Below are positions 10,976 through 20,727 of a stretch of 64,000 bases of DNA, piece after piece. Numbering within the stretch: position 1 is the stretch's first letter; each line of letters opens with the position of its first letter. Source of the stretch: Apiospora phragmitis. Taxonomy: Eukaryota > Ascomycota > Sordariomycetes > Amphisphaeriales > Apiosporaceae. A program made the translations under genes and the position numbers. The notes beneath the pieces are model-generated. The model saw only the letters and a list, made by a program, of their open reading frames with translations, ran no database searches and was not told where the DNA came from. The stretch is from assembly GCA_038363925.1 (NCBI GenBank), contig JAQQWL010000013.1, positions 1,984,001-2,048,000 on the forward strand. Reading direction: 5' to 3'.

Positions 10976-13709
10976 CTAAGAAGACGCATTGAAACCGTAG
11001 TTGAATAAACCAAAGTCCGGATCGCCAGGTGAGGGGAATCCAACATCGATACTGGTGAAGTCAAACAACGCGTTCTGCGGATAGACAAAGTCAAGGTCAG
11101 ATAAACGTTGCCTCTCTGCTTGGGGTTATGAATATGATAAAGAAGTCTGAAACTCACCGACATGTCCAAATCCCAATCGATCTCCATCCCCTCCACATTG
11201 AAATCGCCAGGCAGGTTACGCCCCCCCCCCCCCAGCTGATCCTGCGCGCCACCACCACCACTCTGCCCGCCGCCACCCTCGCCCGGCATGAACCCCGCCA
11301 TCTCCCGGAGCACGCCGAGCGCCTCCCGAGCCGCAGCCGTGGCCGCCTCGATGCAAGGGCCGTAGAGGTCCCGGACGTCGGCGCCCGCGACCAGGCCCTC
11401 GACGTACGTGGTCATGGCGCGGCCCAGGACGTAGCCCTTGGGGTTGGTCTCGCCGGCGCGGATGCGCCGCATGGCCCAGACGGCGGTGTCGCGGACCGCA
11501 GCCAGCAGGTCCGGGCGGGGCGGGGCGGGGCCGAAGAGCCCGTCGTTCTCTTCGAGGGCCTGGTGCTGCAGCTCGACGGGGATCAGCATGCTGGCCTTGG
11601 AGGTGGCGTTGCGGAAGAAGCCGCTTGAGTTGGTGGCCAGGCGGTAGAGGTCGTAGTGGTGATGGTGGTGATGATGGTGCGGCGTGGTGGATGATGATGA
11701 TAATGATGGGTTCCCGTTCGTGTTCCCCTGGACACCAAGGCCGGGCGGCGATGGTCGCTGTGGTCCGCCGCTGCTGTTGCCCACCGAGTAGCCGTAAGAT
11801 GATGACTCAGACACGGCAGAGAACAGCTTCAACGACATCTCGACCACGATCTTCCTCGAGAAGGCATAGGCCGGTTCCCAAAACGCTCGGCGTAGGTAGG
11901 GGAGGTGATGGGCTTGGAAGTAATGATGAAAGATGAAGTTGACGATCTCCTTCTGGAACAGTGAAGGCTGTCGACCCCCACCACCATCAAATCTTCTCAG
12001 CGACAATGAGGTTGCTTTGTAGGCGGTCTGGAGTTGAGCGTTCAGCTTGAGCGTGTCCTCGTACTTGCCCATCGAATTGATGTCGTTGAGATGTCTAACG
12101 ATGGCCAGCCGTAGCGGGAAGCTCTTACGCAGCGCCAGTGCAACGGTGGTGTCGGTGAACCTGTCGGCATTCACGGGAGCAGAAGATGGCGGCTCGTTCC
12201 GGCTACCGCCACCACCCACGATGTCGCAGTCATCGCAGTCGCCCGGTGGGCCCGTGTCGAACTCGTCCAGCGAGATCATGGGCGGCCCGCCGGAGTTCAA
12301 GCTCGACTGCAACGCCAGCTCGAGGGTCGTGTTCCACAGCCGGCGCCGGACCTCGGCGTCGGCGCGGCTCATATTGGGCAGCCGTTTCGGGTCGCGATGG
12401 AGGCCCATGGCGATGGCGGAGCGGACCACCGAGCCCATGGAGATCCAGGTCAGGTCGCCGCTGACACCGGCCACCTCGCGGGCGAAGTGCAGGAGCAGCA
12501 TGATCTGCAGGCCCGCGATGGTCAGCTTGGACTTCGTGGGCGGTGTGAGCAGCCAGCACTGCGCTTCGTAGACCCAGGCGATGGCGGCCTTGCGCATGGA
12601 GTGGGCGTCGTCGTACACGCCCGCGCCGGCGGCCATGACCAGCTGCAGTTGGATCACGAAGGCCTGGCTCGCGGAGTCGGGGGACGTCCAGTATTTGTCG
12701 TATTCTGCCTTGAAGGAGGGGACGTGTAGGATGCGATAGACGGTTTCGAAGGTTCGCAGGTACCCATCGATCAGCTGGTCCGCCACCTCGCGGGGTGGGA
12801 TCTTGAGACCGAACTTGAAAGTCAGTTCGGGCATCCGTTGCGCTTTAATGTTCCTGGCCAACAGCTTGTTTTGGTGCAGCAACATGATAATTTCGGACTT
12901 GGCCTCCGCCGGTTGGTTGTCGAATATGTCCATGACGGGTTTCAGCTAGATGTGTGTGTGCATGGTTAGTCTCATGACGGATCAAGTTGGATCCTGAGCG
13001 GATATGTTGGCAGATCGTTGCTCACGAAGGTGACAATGTTCATCCAGTGACTCTGCCCAAAGTACCTCGTCTTGGACATGACGCTCTTGTTCATGGAGTG
13101 AATATCATGGCTCAGGTACGTTGGGTATGTAGTTACTGATGCCTCGGCAGCATCTGGTATCCTGGGCGCATTGAATTGGGCATTGGCCTGAGGACTGATG
13201 CGCGCAGCCTCCAATTGTCGCTCCAGGTCCTTTACCCGTTGCAGAAGAGAGTCGACGTCGTGTGCAGCAGCTCTCGGTCCTGCGCAATTGGACATAGACC
13301 CTCCATTATTCTCCCCCGCCGCTTCCAAGCTGTGGCTCGACGTCGTGTGGTGCTGCTCATCAAAGCTAGCGTTGGTGTCGACTATTGAAGGCGCCTGGGA
13401 GCTAGCAGCAGAAGAGATTGGAAACCGAGACGACTCGCCGCCCACTTCTCCTCCTCCCAGCGGAGCCTGACCCGCCGGTGGCCCAGCTGCTGCGACGGCC
13501 AAGTTTCTCGAATTGAGTTTGGTCGGGACCGGCTCGTATACGCATGTTTTGTGCTTGGATCGGACGCACGCGCCGCAGGGCATGTTCCGGTCGCATCGGA
13601 CCTTGGACCGCCTGCAGGCGACGCAGGCCAGCGCTGGCCGACGCCGCCGCTTGTCGGGTTTCTGGTACTCGGAGCCGTCCATCATCTGACGCCCACGACT
13701 GTAAGACAA
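10976..13709 (-). CDS. Zn2Cys6 fungal transcription factor
   Basis: Three exons: 13709-13026, 12945-11158 and 11074-10976, in phase throughout, 856 residues. Residues about 27-57 form the binuclear zinc cluster (CVACRRSKVRCDRNMPCGAC then KHKTC), preceded by a basic RRRR patch. A short coiled coil (LLQRVKDLERQLEA) follows, and the middle carries a fungal-specific transcription factor domain (LARNIK to RRRLWNTTLELALQ, with HRDPKRLPNMS). The first intron (13025-12946) has GTGAGC, an ACTAAC branch site and CTAG; the second (11157-11075) has GTGAGT. The C terminus is acidic and aromatic (DWDLDMS, then FDFTSIDVGFPSPGDPDF), like an activation region. A polyhistidine run encoded near 11660 and Gly/Ser stretches separate the domains. 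Start at 13709; internal Met9/Met10 are alternatives. Targets unknown. It lies just downstream of the disrupted glycosyltransferase gene. Confidence 0.88.
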
Positions 13710-14345
13710 GATGAAGAAAGAGGATTCTTCATTTTTCTAACGAGTTACGCGTTCCGGGCTTGGCCTCGAAGGTAAACCATTGCATTGGCAGGCAGATGCC
13801 GAAAAGATCGGCCGAACTTCAACAATTCCCCGACTTTTGTCGGTGAATTCCAGCGCTTATATCCGAGTGGCACAACCCCCAAAAAGACGCCTGGCAGCCC
13901 CCAATACTAGCCCTGTAGCGCCAACACACATGGCAAGCAACAGGATCAATTGCGCTGACTAACGTAAGCATCGTGCGTTACGATACGCAATCTATTCAAG
14001 GATGCAAGGTCCTGTACTGTAGAACGGGACATGCTTGCCTTGAACCATAAATAGTTTTCAGTTTGCATGCAGTCGATATGACTGCTTGCTCCAGCTCCTT
14101 GATCCTCATTCAGGTACCGAAGCCTACAAGGATCAGGGGCTCAGAACAAAGTCGTCACCACGCGCACGGCGCCGTTCCGTCAGCAGCTGGCCTTTGAAAG
14201 GTTGATATCCTTTCCATCTAGGTCATTATCATTACTGGTTACATACGCCACCTATTAATAGAAAACTTATCCCTGGCTTCCTTCCGGACCAACGCCTGAA
14301 CGCCATTAAGTTCCACCGACTAACCGCAGCGCCTTGCCAGACCCA
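13710..14345. other. Upstream region of the Zn2Cys6 regulator
   Basis: This stretch lies between the start of the transcription factor and the stop codon of the glycosyltransferase pseudogene, both on the minus strand. It therefore serves as promoter for the former and 3' flank for the latter. No ORF here is convincing. Confidence 0.4.
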
Positions 14346-15643
14346 TCACTTCTTCAGTTCCCCCTTTTGCGCCTGCCGATTGATCTTGTCGAGATCTCTG
14401 CCAGCCCACTCCACATTCCAAAACGTCAACATGGCACGAAACTTGATCCCCGAGTGCAGCCACCCGAATATGGGAGCAAGCGGGAGCAAAACAAGGTCAG
14501 CCGGGTAGCGCCGGAACCAAGGGATCAGCTTGGCGACCTTGGTGGCCACGATCCAAACCACCAAGATACCCAGCCCCAGGTTACTGTACCACGACGTGCG
14601 CCAATAGAGGTAGATCTGCAAGGGGTCGCGCACCGCCAGGAAGTTGGTCAGAGTCGCGAGCTGCACGGCGTACATGCTCCACGGGTGCCGCCGCCATGCG
14701 CGGAGGCTGAGCAGGGACCGCGGGTTGGAGCGGAACGTGGTGCGCGCCCACCGCAGGCACTGGTCGAGGTAACGGGGGTACGTGCCCATGTTGGCGATGC
14801 GGACGACGCAGGGCGCAGCCCAGTCGTTCTCGACGGTGCCGGCGTCGGACTGGAACTTAACGCCGATGTCGTGGTCCACGCACCAGCGCAGGATGTAGTT
14901 GTCGTCGTCGGCGATGAGGGGGCCGATCACGGGGTTGAATCCGAGCCATCGGGCGAAACGTTCGAGGAAACGGAAAAAGAGGGGCGAGATGTGCTCGTCG
15001 ACATAGCCGCGGCGGAACTCGCCGTCGGTGAGGATGCTCGTGCGGATCCCGCACGTCCGGCTGCTGATGATGAAAGTGCCGCCGTCGATCGCATTGCTAG
15101 CCATGCACTCGAAGTTGTGGCGCTCTAGGTACGTGGCCCCAAGAAATTCCAAACCCGCCGCCACCAGTCGCTCCCTTCCTTCAGCCGCTCCACGCGCTTG
15201 CGGGTGCCCACGAGCCCGATCCCGGGATCCTCAAAGGGCGCCAGCGCGGCGGGCAGGAAATCGGGTGGCCAGATGGCGGTGCTGTCGGCGAGGAACACGA
15301 TGGGGGTCTTGATGCGGTCGATGGCGGTGTTGATCTGGTCCCGCTTGTTCGCAACGAGCTTATAGTGCACCTGGATGTCGATGACGCCGCGGTAGGCTTC
15401 GCAGAGGGGAGCCAGCGCGTCCTCGGCCATTTGATGCAGCGCTTTGCCGACGGTGACGACGAGGACGCGGGCCGGCGTGTTGGCGCAGATGGACTCCAGG
15501 CAGCACTTGAACGTCGGGTCGTTGGGCTCGACGGTGGGGACGATGACGGCGACGTCCCGGGAGGGCTCGAAGGTGGGTTTCTCTGCGATGGGGGAGGGCT
15601 TGTACTGGTAGTATGCCCAACAGTGCACGATAAAGCGCCAGTA
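14346..15643 (-). pseudogene. Type-2 glycosyltransferase (Cps1/hyaluronan-synthase-like), 3' portion
   Basis: Catalytic part of a membrane GT2 polysaccharide synthase of the fungal Cps1-like family. Family hallmarks are visible in order: the nucleotide-sugar fold start VAVIVPTVEPNDP, the acidic motif FLADSTAIWPPDF, ADDDNYILRW, and QCLRWARTTFRSN (the QxxRW motif), followed by C-terminal hydrophobic helices. The frame enters at 15643 within the TA target duplication of the outer transposon; its first codons (YWRFIVHCW) have no start codon of their own. The missing first 60 codons are at 19444-19623. A second lesion is one missing base in the C run at 15137-15140: WNFLG continues into ATYLERHNFE only in another frame. 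The transposon split is clear from TIRs and TSD. The indel may be a sequencing error. Confidence 0.88.
15642..15643. repeat. Target-site duplication TA, left copy (outer transposon)
   Basis: A TA dinucleotide directly abuts the left terminal inverted repeat starting at 15644. The matching copy is at 19442-19443. Pogo/Tc1-mariner superfamily elements insert at and duplicate TA. Keeping only one TA joins the flanking coding sequence in frame. Confidence 0.85.
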
Positions 15644-15687
15644 AGCCAGCTGACGGTGCTACGGTCACCCCATACAACGGCGACCCC
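15644..15687 (+). repeat. Left terminal inverted repeat of outer transposon
   Basis: This 44-bp sequence is the inverted complement of 19398-19441. The outermost 25 bases are identical; mismatches fall at repeat positions 26, 31, 32 and 35. The AT-rich decayed interior begins directly inside it. Confidence 0.85.
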
Positions 15688-16336
15688 AAAAACTAATAAT
15701 AATACTATATAATAATAATACGAATAATTTAATTAAAAATTAATATAAATTTTTAAAAATATCGTTTTAGTCTCGAAACGTTTTTATAACACTTTTAATT
15801 TTAAATTTAAAGTTAGATTTAATTATAACGGCTTTTAACGCTAATAATAAAAGAGTAATAACTTAAGGTTCTAGTATAACATTATTTTTTTTTAATTATT
15901 ATAATATCTCGTATACGCGTAAACTTTTAATTAGGGTTAAGTATTACTCTTTTCCTCTTTTTACTTCTTTCTTTTTTAGATTATTTTTTAAAAGTGACTT
16001 CTCGTGTTTTAATTAGCCGATCTAGCCGTTTAAAATATTTAAACTTTTTTAGAGCTTTCGGAATAAAACCCGGCGCGTCGCGCTATCGAAAATAATATTA
16101 TTACTACTAAGCGTATCTATTAACTCTTTAATTTTACGGCTAGTTATAAGTATTAGTAACGCTATAAAAGAGAATTATTTATTAAAAACGTCGGGGGGAG
16201 GTTTAAATAGTTCTACCTTTACCTAGTTTTCTATCCTCCAGTTCCGGCTATTAAAAGGCTTATTAATATCGCGAAAAAATATATTAGTTACGGCCTAGCC
16301 GCCAGCTATTATATACGGCCAAAAAATAAACCTTTT

Positions 16337-16379
16337 AACTAAGTACCCTAACCACTTAGCCGTCCTACCACATAAGCAG
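16337..16379 (+). repeat. Left terminal inverted repeat of inner transposon
   Basis: This 43-bp sequence is the inverted complement of 18187-18229 with mismatches at repeat positions 8 and 22; the first is a T/C transition. Confidence 0.85.
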
Positions 16380-16530
16380 TCACCTAAACTCAACACCAGA
16401 CCATATCGCAACCCAAGTTTATTTTGCCAATAACTATTTAAAAAAAAACCGGAAAAATACAATCTTATCGGATTTCTACCTTAATATAACTGGCAATATC
16501 AGAATCACTTTCGGAGTTAGAGCTAATAGC

Positions 16531-18060
16531 CTAGATTATCTTATCTTCCCCTGATTCATCCTGGGGGTCATGCTGCTGGCCTGTCATTCCATCCTTGACT
16601 GCCATCACATCCTGCATCGTAACAAAGGCCCGGTTAGGGTCTTTAACTGCCCGACGGGTCTTGGGCTTACGTGCTTTATCTAGCTCAGCCTGTAAACGGT
16701 CCCTCTCTTGCTCCAATCCAGCCAACTGAGCGTTCAAAAAGTCAAGCCCCTTTCCGAGCTTACGGAACAGCAGCCTCCTATGGGTTCCATCAAGCTGAAC
16801 ATCCCCATTACGGGCTAGGGCTTCGATCTGACGTATGTGCCGGGAGCTGGTAGGTGTAGGCGCTTCCCGGATAGGTGTCTGCTGGTCGTTAAGTTGTCTG
16901 GGGCCTGAAGGGACCACTTCCTGGCCGCGGCCCTGCTCGTATCTGCGTAGCCGGGAGTTCAGGGGCTTAGAGATGTCTCGTGGGTAGATCCCGGTAGCCC
17001 GCCACCCGCTAGCTATCACCCTAGGCTTAAAAGCTGACTCCCGGGCCCGGTGCCATGCCCAAATAAAGTCAGCCTTGCCTACGTTCATATTGAACGTTAG
17101 TTGACAGCGGAGTATTAGAGTATCCCGGACTTTCCGCTTTAAGACCGAGAAGGGACCTAGATTTAAGGGCTGTAGCATGTGGGAAGTATGTGCCGGTAAA
17201 TATACTACCGTGGCCGTCTAGGATAAGTAGCCGCCACTGCTCCGGGTCCTCCGGTTTCGTCCGTGGCAGGTAGATATTCCGTAGCCATACCATCGCTAGC
17301 TCGTTATTAGTCCATCCTTTAAGTGAACAGGCGAAAAGCCAGTCCTGAAGATCCATATGCAGGTCGTAGAAATCGTCGCCGCGGTCTGGAAACTACTGCT
17401 GCTGTACCTAGCACCCTTAAAGATGATTAAAGGGGGAAGAGCAATACCATCTGCACTTATGGACTCTACAGCAGTCGCCCACTCGCGATGGGCGGTATCC
17501 TGGATAAAGATCCTAGCCAATTCGGCCGGGCCAATCACATGGTGATTGTTACCTAGGCCCATAGTGCTGCCAATCTCATCCACATTGTGGATGAATCGGG
17601 CGGGAATATCCTTGATGAAATCCTGCCCCAAAGTAGAGAAAAGAAGCTGGATATTCTCTTCGGATGTGCAGTGGACGCGTCGGAAGTCCATCGTCGTGGC
17701 TAGTATGGTCTTCAGCTTGGGGTGACGGGCGATGAACCTCCTCACCCAGTGGATTCCAAGGGGCAGGGCGGGCTGGTCCGTCTTGAGTAGCCGGGCGACG
17801 AATAGCCGGAACACATTGTGCTTGGGGGCAAGGCCTAGCTGCGCCTGTCGGATAGCCCAGGTCTTAAGATATTCCTCCTGGGCGGAAGAGAGGGTCCTGA
17901 CGGACTCCTTGGACTCGGTCCGGGTCGGTCTGCCCCTAATTCTGTCCCGCAAGGTGGCTCGGGGTACCTTGAATCTCTTAGAGGCTGCACGTTCTGACTC
18001 GCCAGCTTGTACGGCCAAAATGGCACGCTGAATGGCGGATTCGGGGGTTGGGATGGGCAT
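16531..18060 (-). pseudogene. Pogo-type DDE transposase of the inner element, broken
   Basis: It starts at ATG 18060 (MPIPTPESAIQRA). An N-terminal helix-turn-helix (SERAASKRFKVPRATLRDR) is followed by a CENP-B-like DNA-binding part and a DDE core. The first catalytic Asp is in HNVDEIG and the second in LLILDGHGS. The third, normally in an LQPLDVG-type motif, reads LQPLNLG: codon 17163-17161 is AAT, an Asp-to-Asn change explained by one G-to-A transition. Two frame breaks are present: a one-base indel near 17385, and a deletion of some tens of bases near 17170-17215 that removes the segment between GHGS and the HTSHMLQPL block. The C-terminal region to 16531 is basic and coiled-coil-like. The copy cannot encode an active enzyme. 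Confidence 0.87.
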
Positions 18061-18186
18061 GGCTAAAAAGCACGAGAAGTGACGATTCTGGCAGTATCCT
18101 CCGATTTTTGATGAGGGGGTTGGATGCTGACTTATATGCGAAAAGGGGGTCAGGGGGCTTCGCTTATCGGTAGTCAATTTGGGTAG

Positions 18187-18229
18187 CTGCTTATGTGGTA
18201 GGACGGCGAAGTGGTTAGGGTGCTTAGTT
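18187..18229 (-). repeat. Right terminal inverted repeat of inner transposon
   Basis: Partner of 16337-16379. Outside it the sequence immediately becomes the AT-rich relic of the outer element. Confidence 0.85.
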
Positions 18230-19397
18230 TATAGTATTAAAGGAAGTCTTTTTTACTTATATTTATATTATTAAGCCCTATATAATATAAGGTTATTTTT
18301 TAATAATAAATATCTTTTAATATATTAAAAAGATTAAAATCTAGGGGTTATAATAAGTGCAACGAGTATACCGGAAGGAAGAGAAGCTATATTTTATACT
18401 TTAAATACGTTATAATAAAATCCTCGCTTACGTGGCTAGCGTAATTATTCAAGATAATAAGCCGATACTAGTCCTCGTTTTTAAGCTTTATATAAGGGAT
18501 AAAGACCTTATTTAGCTATACCTAGGGCTAGCTCCTTGTTAGTCCAGCCTTTAAGGGATGCTGTAAAGACTTAATTCTTTATAATATTCGTTAGTAAGTC
18601 CTCCTCCTTTAGAAACTATTATTACTAGACCTATTAACCCTTAAATATAATAAGAGGAGGCAAGGCTCGGCTTAAAGCGTTATTATATTCGACTATAAAA
18701 GCTTATTCTTAGTTAAAAGAGTTTATAATTAATATTCTTTTTATTTTAATAAGTTTAATAATTATTATATTCGTTTTATAGCCGAGCTAGTTACCGATCT
18801 CGTTAATATTAAACCGAAACTTTAAAGGAATCGATTTTAGAATAGGATTATTAAGCCGCTTGAAAAACTCGATAATTTTTTTTACGGAAGTTATATTAAG
18901 CTTTAAGAAATTTATCCTTTTAAAAAATAGTACCGATAAATAAATAGCGAGTAATAAATCTTTTAATTTAATATTTACCGAGTATTATATTAATCTCGTT
19001 AATTAAAAAAGTTTATTAAGCGAATATTTAAAAAATAACGTACGCTAATAAGTAGTTTAAATTATATTACGTAAAGTATTAAGTTACGATTTAAAACTCT
19101 TCCGCTATTATTAAAGCTTAGAAAGATTTATTTCGTTATTTTATAATTTTACGGCCGTGAATCTAAGCCTTTAAAGTTATTTTAAAAATATTATACTTTT
19201 TAGCAGCTTATTTTATTAACGAGTTATTTATAATATTTTAAATCGCGCGTTATAAAATTAACTCGTTAAATTTACAGCTTATTAAAAAGAGGAAAAGAAA
19301 AAGAAAAAGATAGTATTATTTAATTAACTATAAATTAAAAGCTAACTGGTTTATATACTGATTTATATATGGTGCTATCAAGGGCTATCTAAATTTA

Positions 19398-19441
19398 GGG
19401 GTCGCCATTACATGGTGTGACCGTAGCACCGTCAGCTGGCT
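19398..19441 (-). repeat. Right terminal inverted repeat of outer transposon
   Basis: Partner of 15644-15687, immediately followed by the TA duplication at 19442-19443 and then by unmutated glycosyltransferase coding sequence. Confidence 0.85.
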
Positions 19442-19443
19442 TA
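19442..19443. repeat. Target-site duplication TA, right copy (outer transposon)
   Basis: This TA directly follows the right TIR and matches the left copy at 15642-15643. Confidence 0.85.
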
Positions 19444-19623
19444 GCGGTGGAAAAAGAAGGCAGCGGACGCCTTATTGGCATCCAGGGACGACCCTTCAAA
19501 GTAGGGTCCAACGTACGGGAGGAGTTGGCAGACGAGGTAGGGCAATGTCTGGATGACGACGGCCACTTCTGATGACAATCCCGACACCGCCAGCGGCCAA
19601 ACCAGCCATGGCGACCACACCAT
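19444..19623 (-). pseudogene. Type-2 glycosyltransferase, 5' portion (first 60 codons)
   Basis: From ATG 19623 (MVWSPWLVWPLAVSG) sixty codons run to the outer transposon: a hydrophobic N-terminal helix, then LLPYVGPYFEG and a segment ending AAFFFHR. The next codon is completed by TA plus the first base beyond the left end of the transposon. It gives TAC, and the frame continues as YWRFIVHCWAYY into the fragment at 14346-15643. The joined product is about 492 residues after correction of one indel, normal for the Cps1-like family. No base changes suggestive of RIP are apparent in this GC-normal piece. Confidence 0.85.
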
Positions 19624-20727
19624 AGCAACCAAGTCTGGCTGTTTCCTTCTCCTGTCTCTGTTATAATATAACTATATATCCAGGAATAATTGGGCGAGTT
19701 GTCTGGTAGCACTTCAATGTCTCTCTGATTACGCAGCGCCTGCTTGACAGATGCTGAACTTTCTGTAGGAGAACAAGACTGCCTGGTGCGCACGCACAAT
19801 GGCCCGTTATTATCGCCCGAGGCGCTCGAGGGGTGTTTGCCACATCCCATGGTGCTTCCCCCTACGACAAAGCCATCACGACAAACTGACCGGCATGTCA
19901 TGGAAACACCAGGTGTTCTTCACAGGGTTTAAGCCTGTTGCGATTCGACCGTCCAGCAAACTTACGGGATTCGGGTCTGGAGTTTGCACAGTAAGATCCT
20001 TTATCACTTGGGGGTTTCCCCTTTACCAGTTTGACAAAACACTTCATATAACGGAATAGTTCGACCGGACATCGACATGTTCAAATACATATATAAGAGG
20101 CCTATGTTGACTGGGATTTCAAGTTCCAACATCTCATGTTTACGGTACACCATTCCCCAATCCTGCTGGTATAATTGCATCAGGTCGCGGGTAAGGTGTA
20201 CGCCACCCGCTGAGGATGTTGTTCGTTGATCACTGTAACGGAAATCATGATTCTTGTTGTTTGCTTGAGTCGCGAAGTTAGTCACGGGTAATACCGTCTC
20301 GGTACATCTCACAACCGACGACACCTGGGACGTGCTCCGACCCCTACCCCTTTTAACCGAAGTACGACAGTAATAGCTCCTGACCGAAGAAGCTCATATA
20401 CGCAGGACTACAGATGGGGTTTTCCAGGGTTAAAAACCTTCAGGACTCGCATGTCCAGATTCACTGGGAGTAATGACAATCACTGACGCTGACAAGATTT
20501 TATGAACTGTAAAAATGAATTTCATTTGAAATAGCAAAACTCGCTTAACTCAAAATAGACAACCCCTAGACCCGGAGCTGAAATGATGTAGGGGGTATCA
20601 CTTGCTCTCTAAGGAATCTAGTTACCCGCTGGCCCCAATCCCGATATCTAAGATGGTTTAAACATGTTGTGTACAGCTAGAAGACGCTCTTCTCGTCGAC
20701 CAAACCAAATCTAAGATTCTATCCTGA
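19624..20727. other. Promoter side of the split glycosyltransferase gene and 3' flank of the permease
   Basis: No gene is recognised. Composition is normal, so the RIP-affected block stops at the transposon edge. Open frames such as 19395-19901 (-) cross the TIR and are not real. Confidence 0.4.

Larger units (their letters stand above)
16337..18229 (-). mobile_element. Inner Pot2/Fot1-like DNA transposon nested in the outer one
   Basis: About 1.9 kb bounded by 43-bp inverted repeats (16337-16379 and 18187-18229) with two mismatches. The repeat sequence is different from that of the outer element, so this is another family of the same superfamily. Its base composition is close to normal, in sharp contrast to the AT-rich flanks, so it arrived after the outer copy had decayed. 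A TA flanks one side whichever terminal base is chosen, but a perfect duplication on both sides is not preserved. It carries a broken transposase gene on the minus strand. Confidence 0.85.
15644..19441 (-). mobile_element. Outer pogo (Fot1/Pot2-like) DNA transposon, RIP-decayed, with nested insert
   Basis: It is bounded by 44-bp inverted repeats (15644-15687 and 19398-19441) that differ at four positions, mostly transitions, with TA duplications on both sides. Without the inner element (about 16337-18229) it is about 1.9 kb, the usual size of Fot1/Pot2-type elements. Its interior is very AT-rich with many TA dinucleotides, as after RIP. Transposase relics on the minus strand line up with the inner element's gene. 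Near 18791-18815 a stretch reads NINEIG, like NVDEIG with the catalytic Asp changed to Asn. The stretch 18520-18660 is recognisably related to 17280-17410. A C-terminal relic lies at about 15.9-16.1 kb. It interrupts the glycosyltransferase gene. Confidence 0.85.

Noticed and set aside
14334..15128. 264-codon + strand frame over the glycosyltransferase fragment
   Set aside because: Antisense to clear GT2 motifs.
15690..16330. AT-rich block considered as a centromere or mitochondrial insert
   Set aside because: It is bounded by the outer TIR and shows relic transposase similarity on its minus strand, so transposon decay by RIP explains it.
19395..19901. 168-codon minus frame at the transposon edge
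   Set aside because: It crosses the TIR and TSD and lies in another frame from the GT2 N-terminal exon, which has the matching continuation at 15643.
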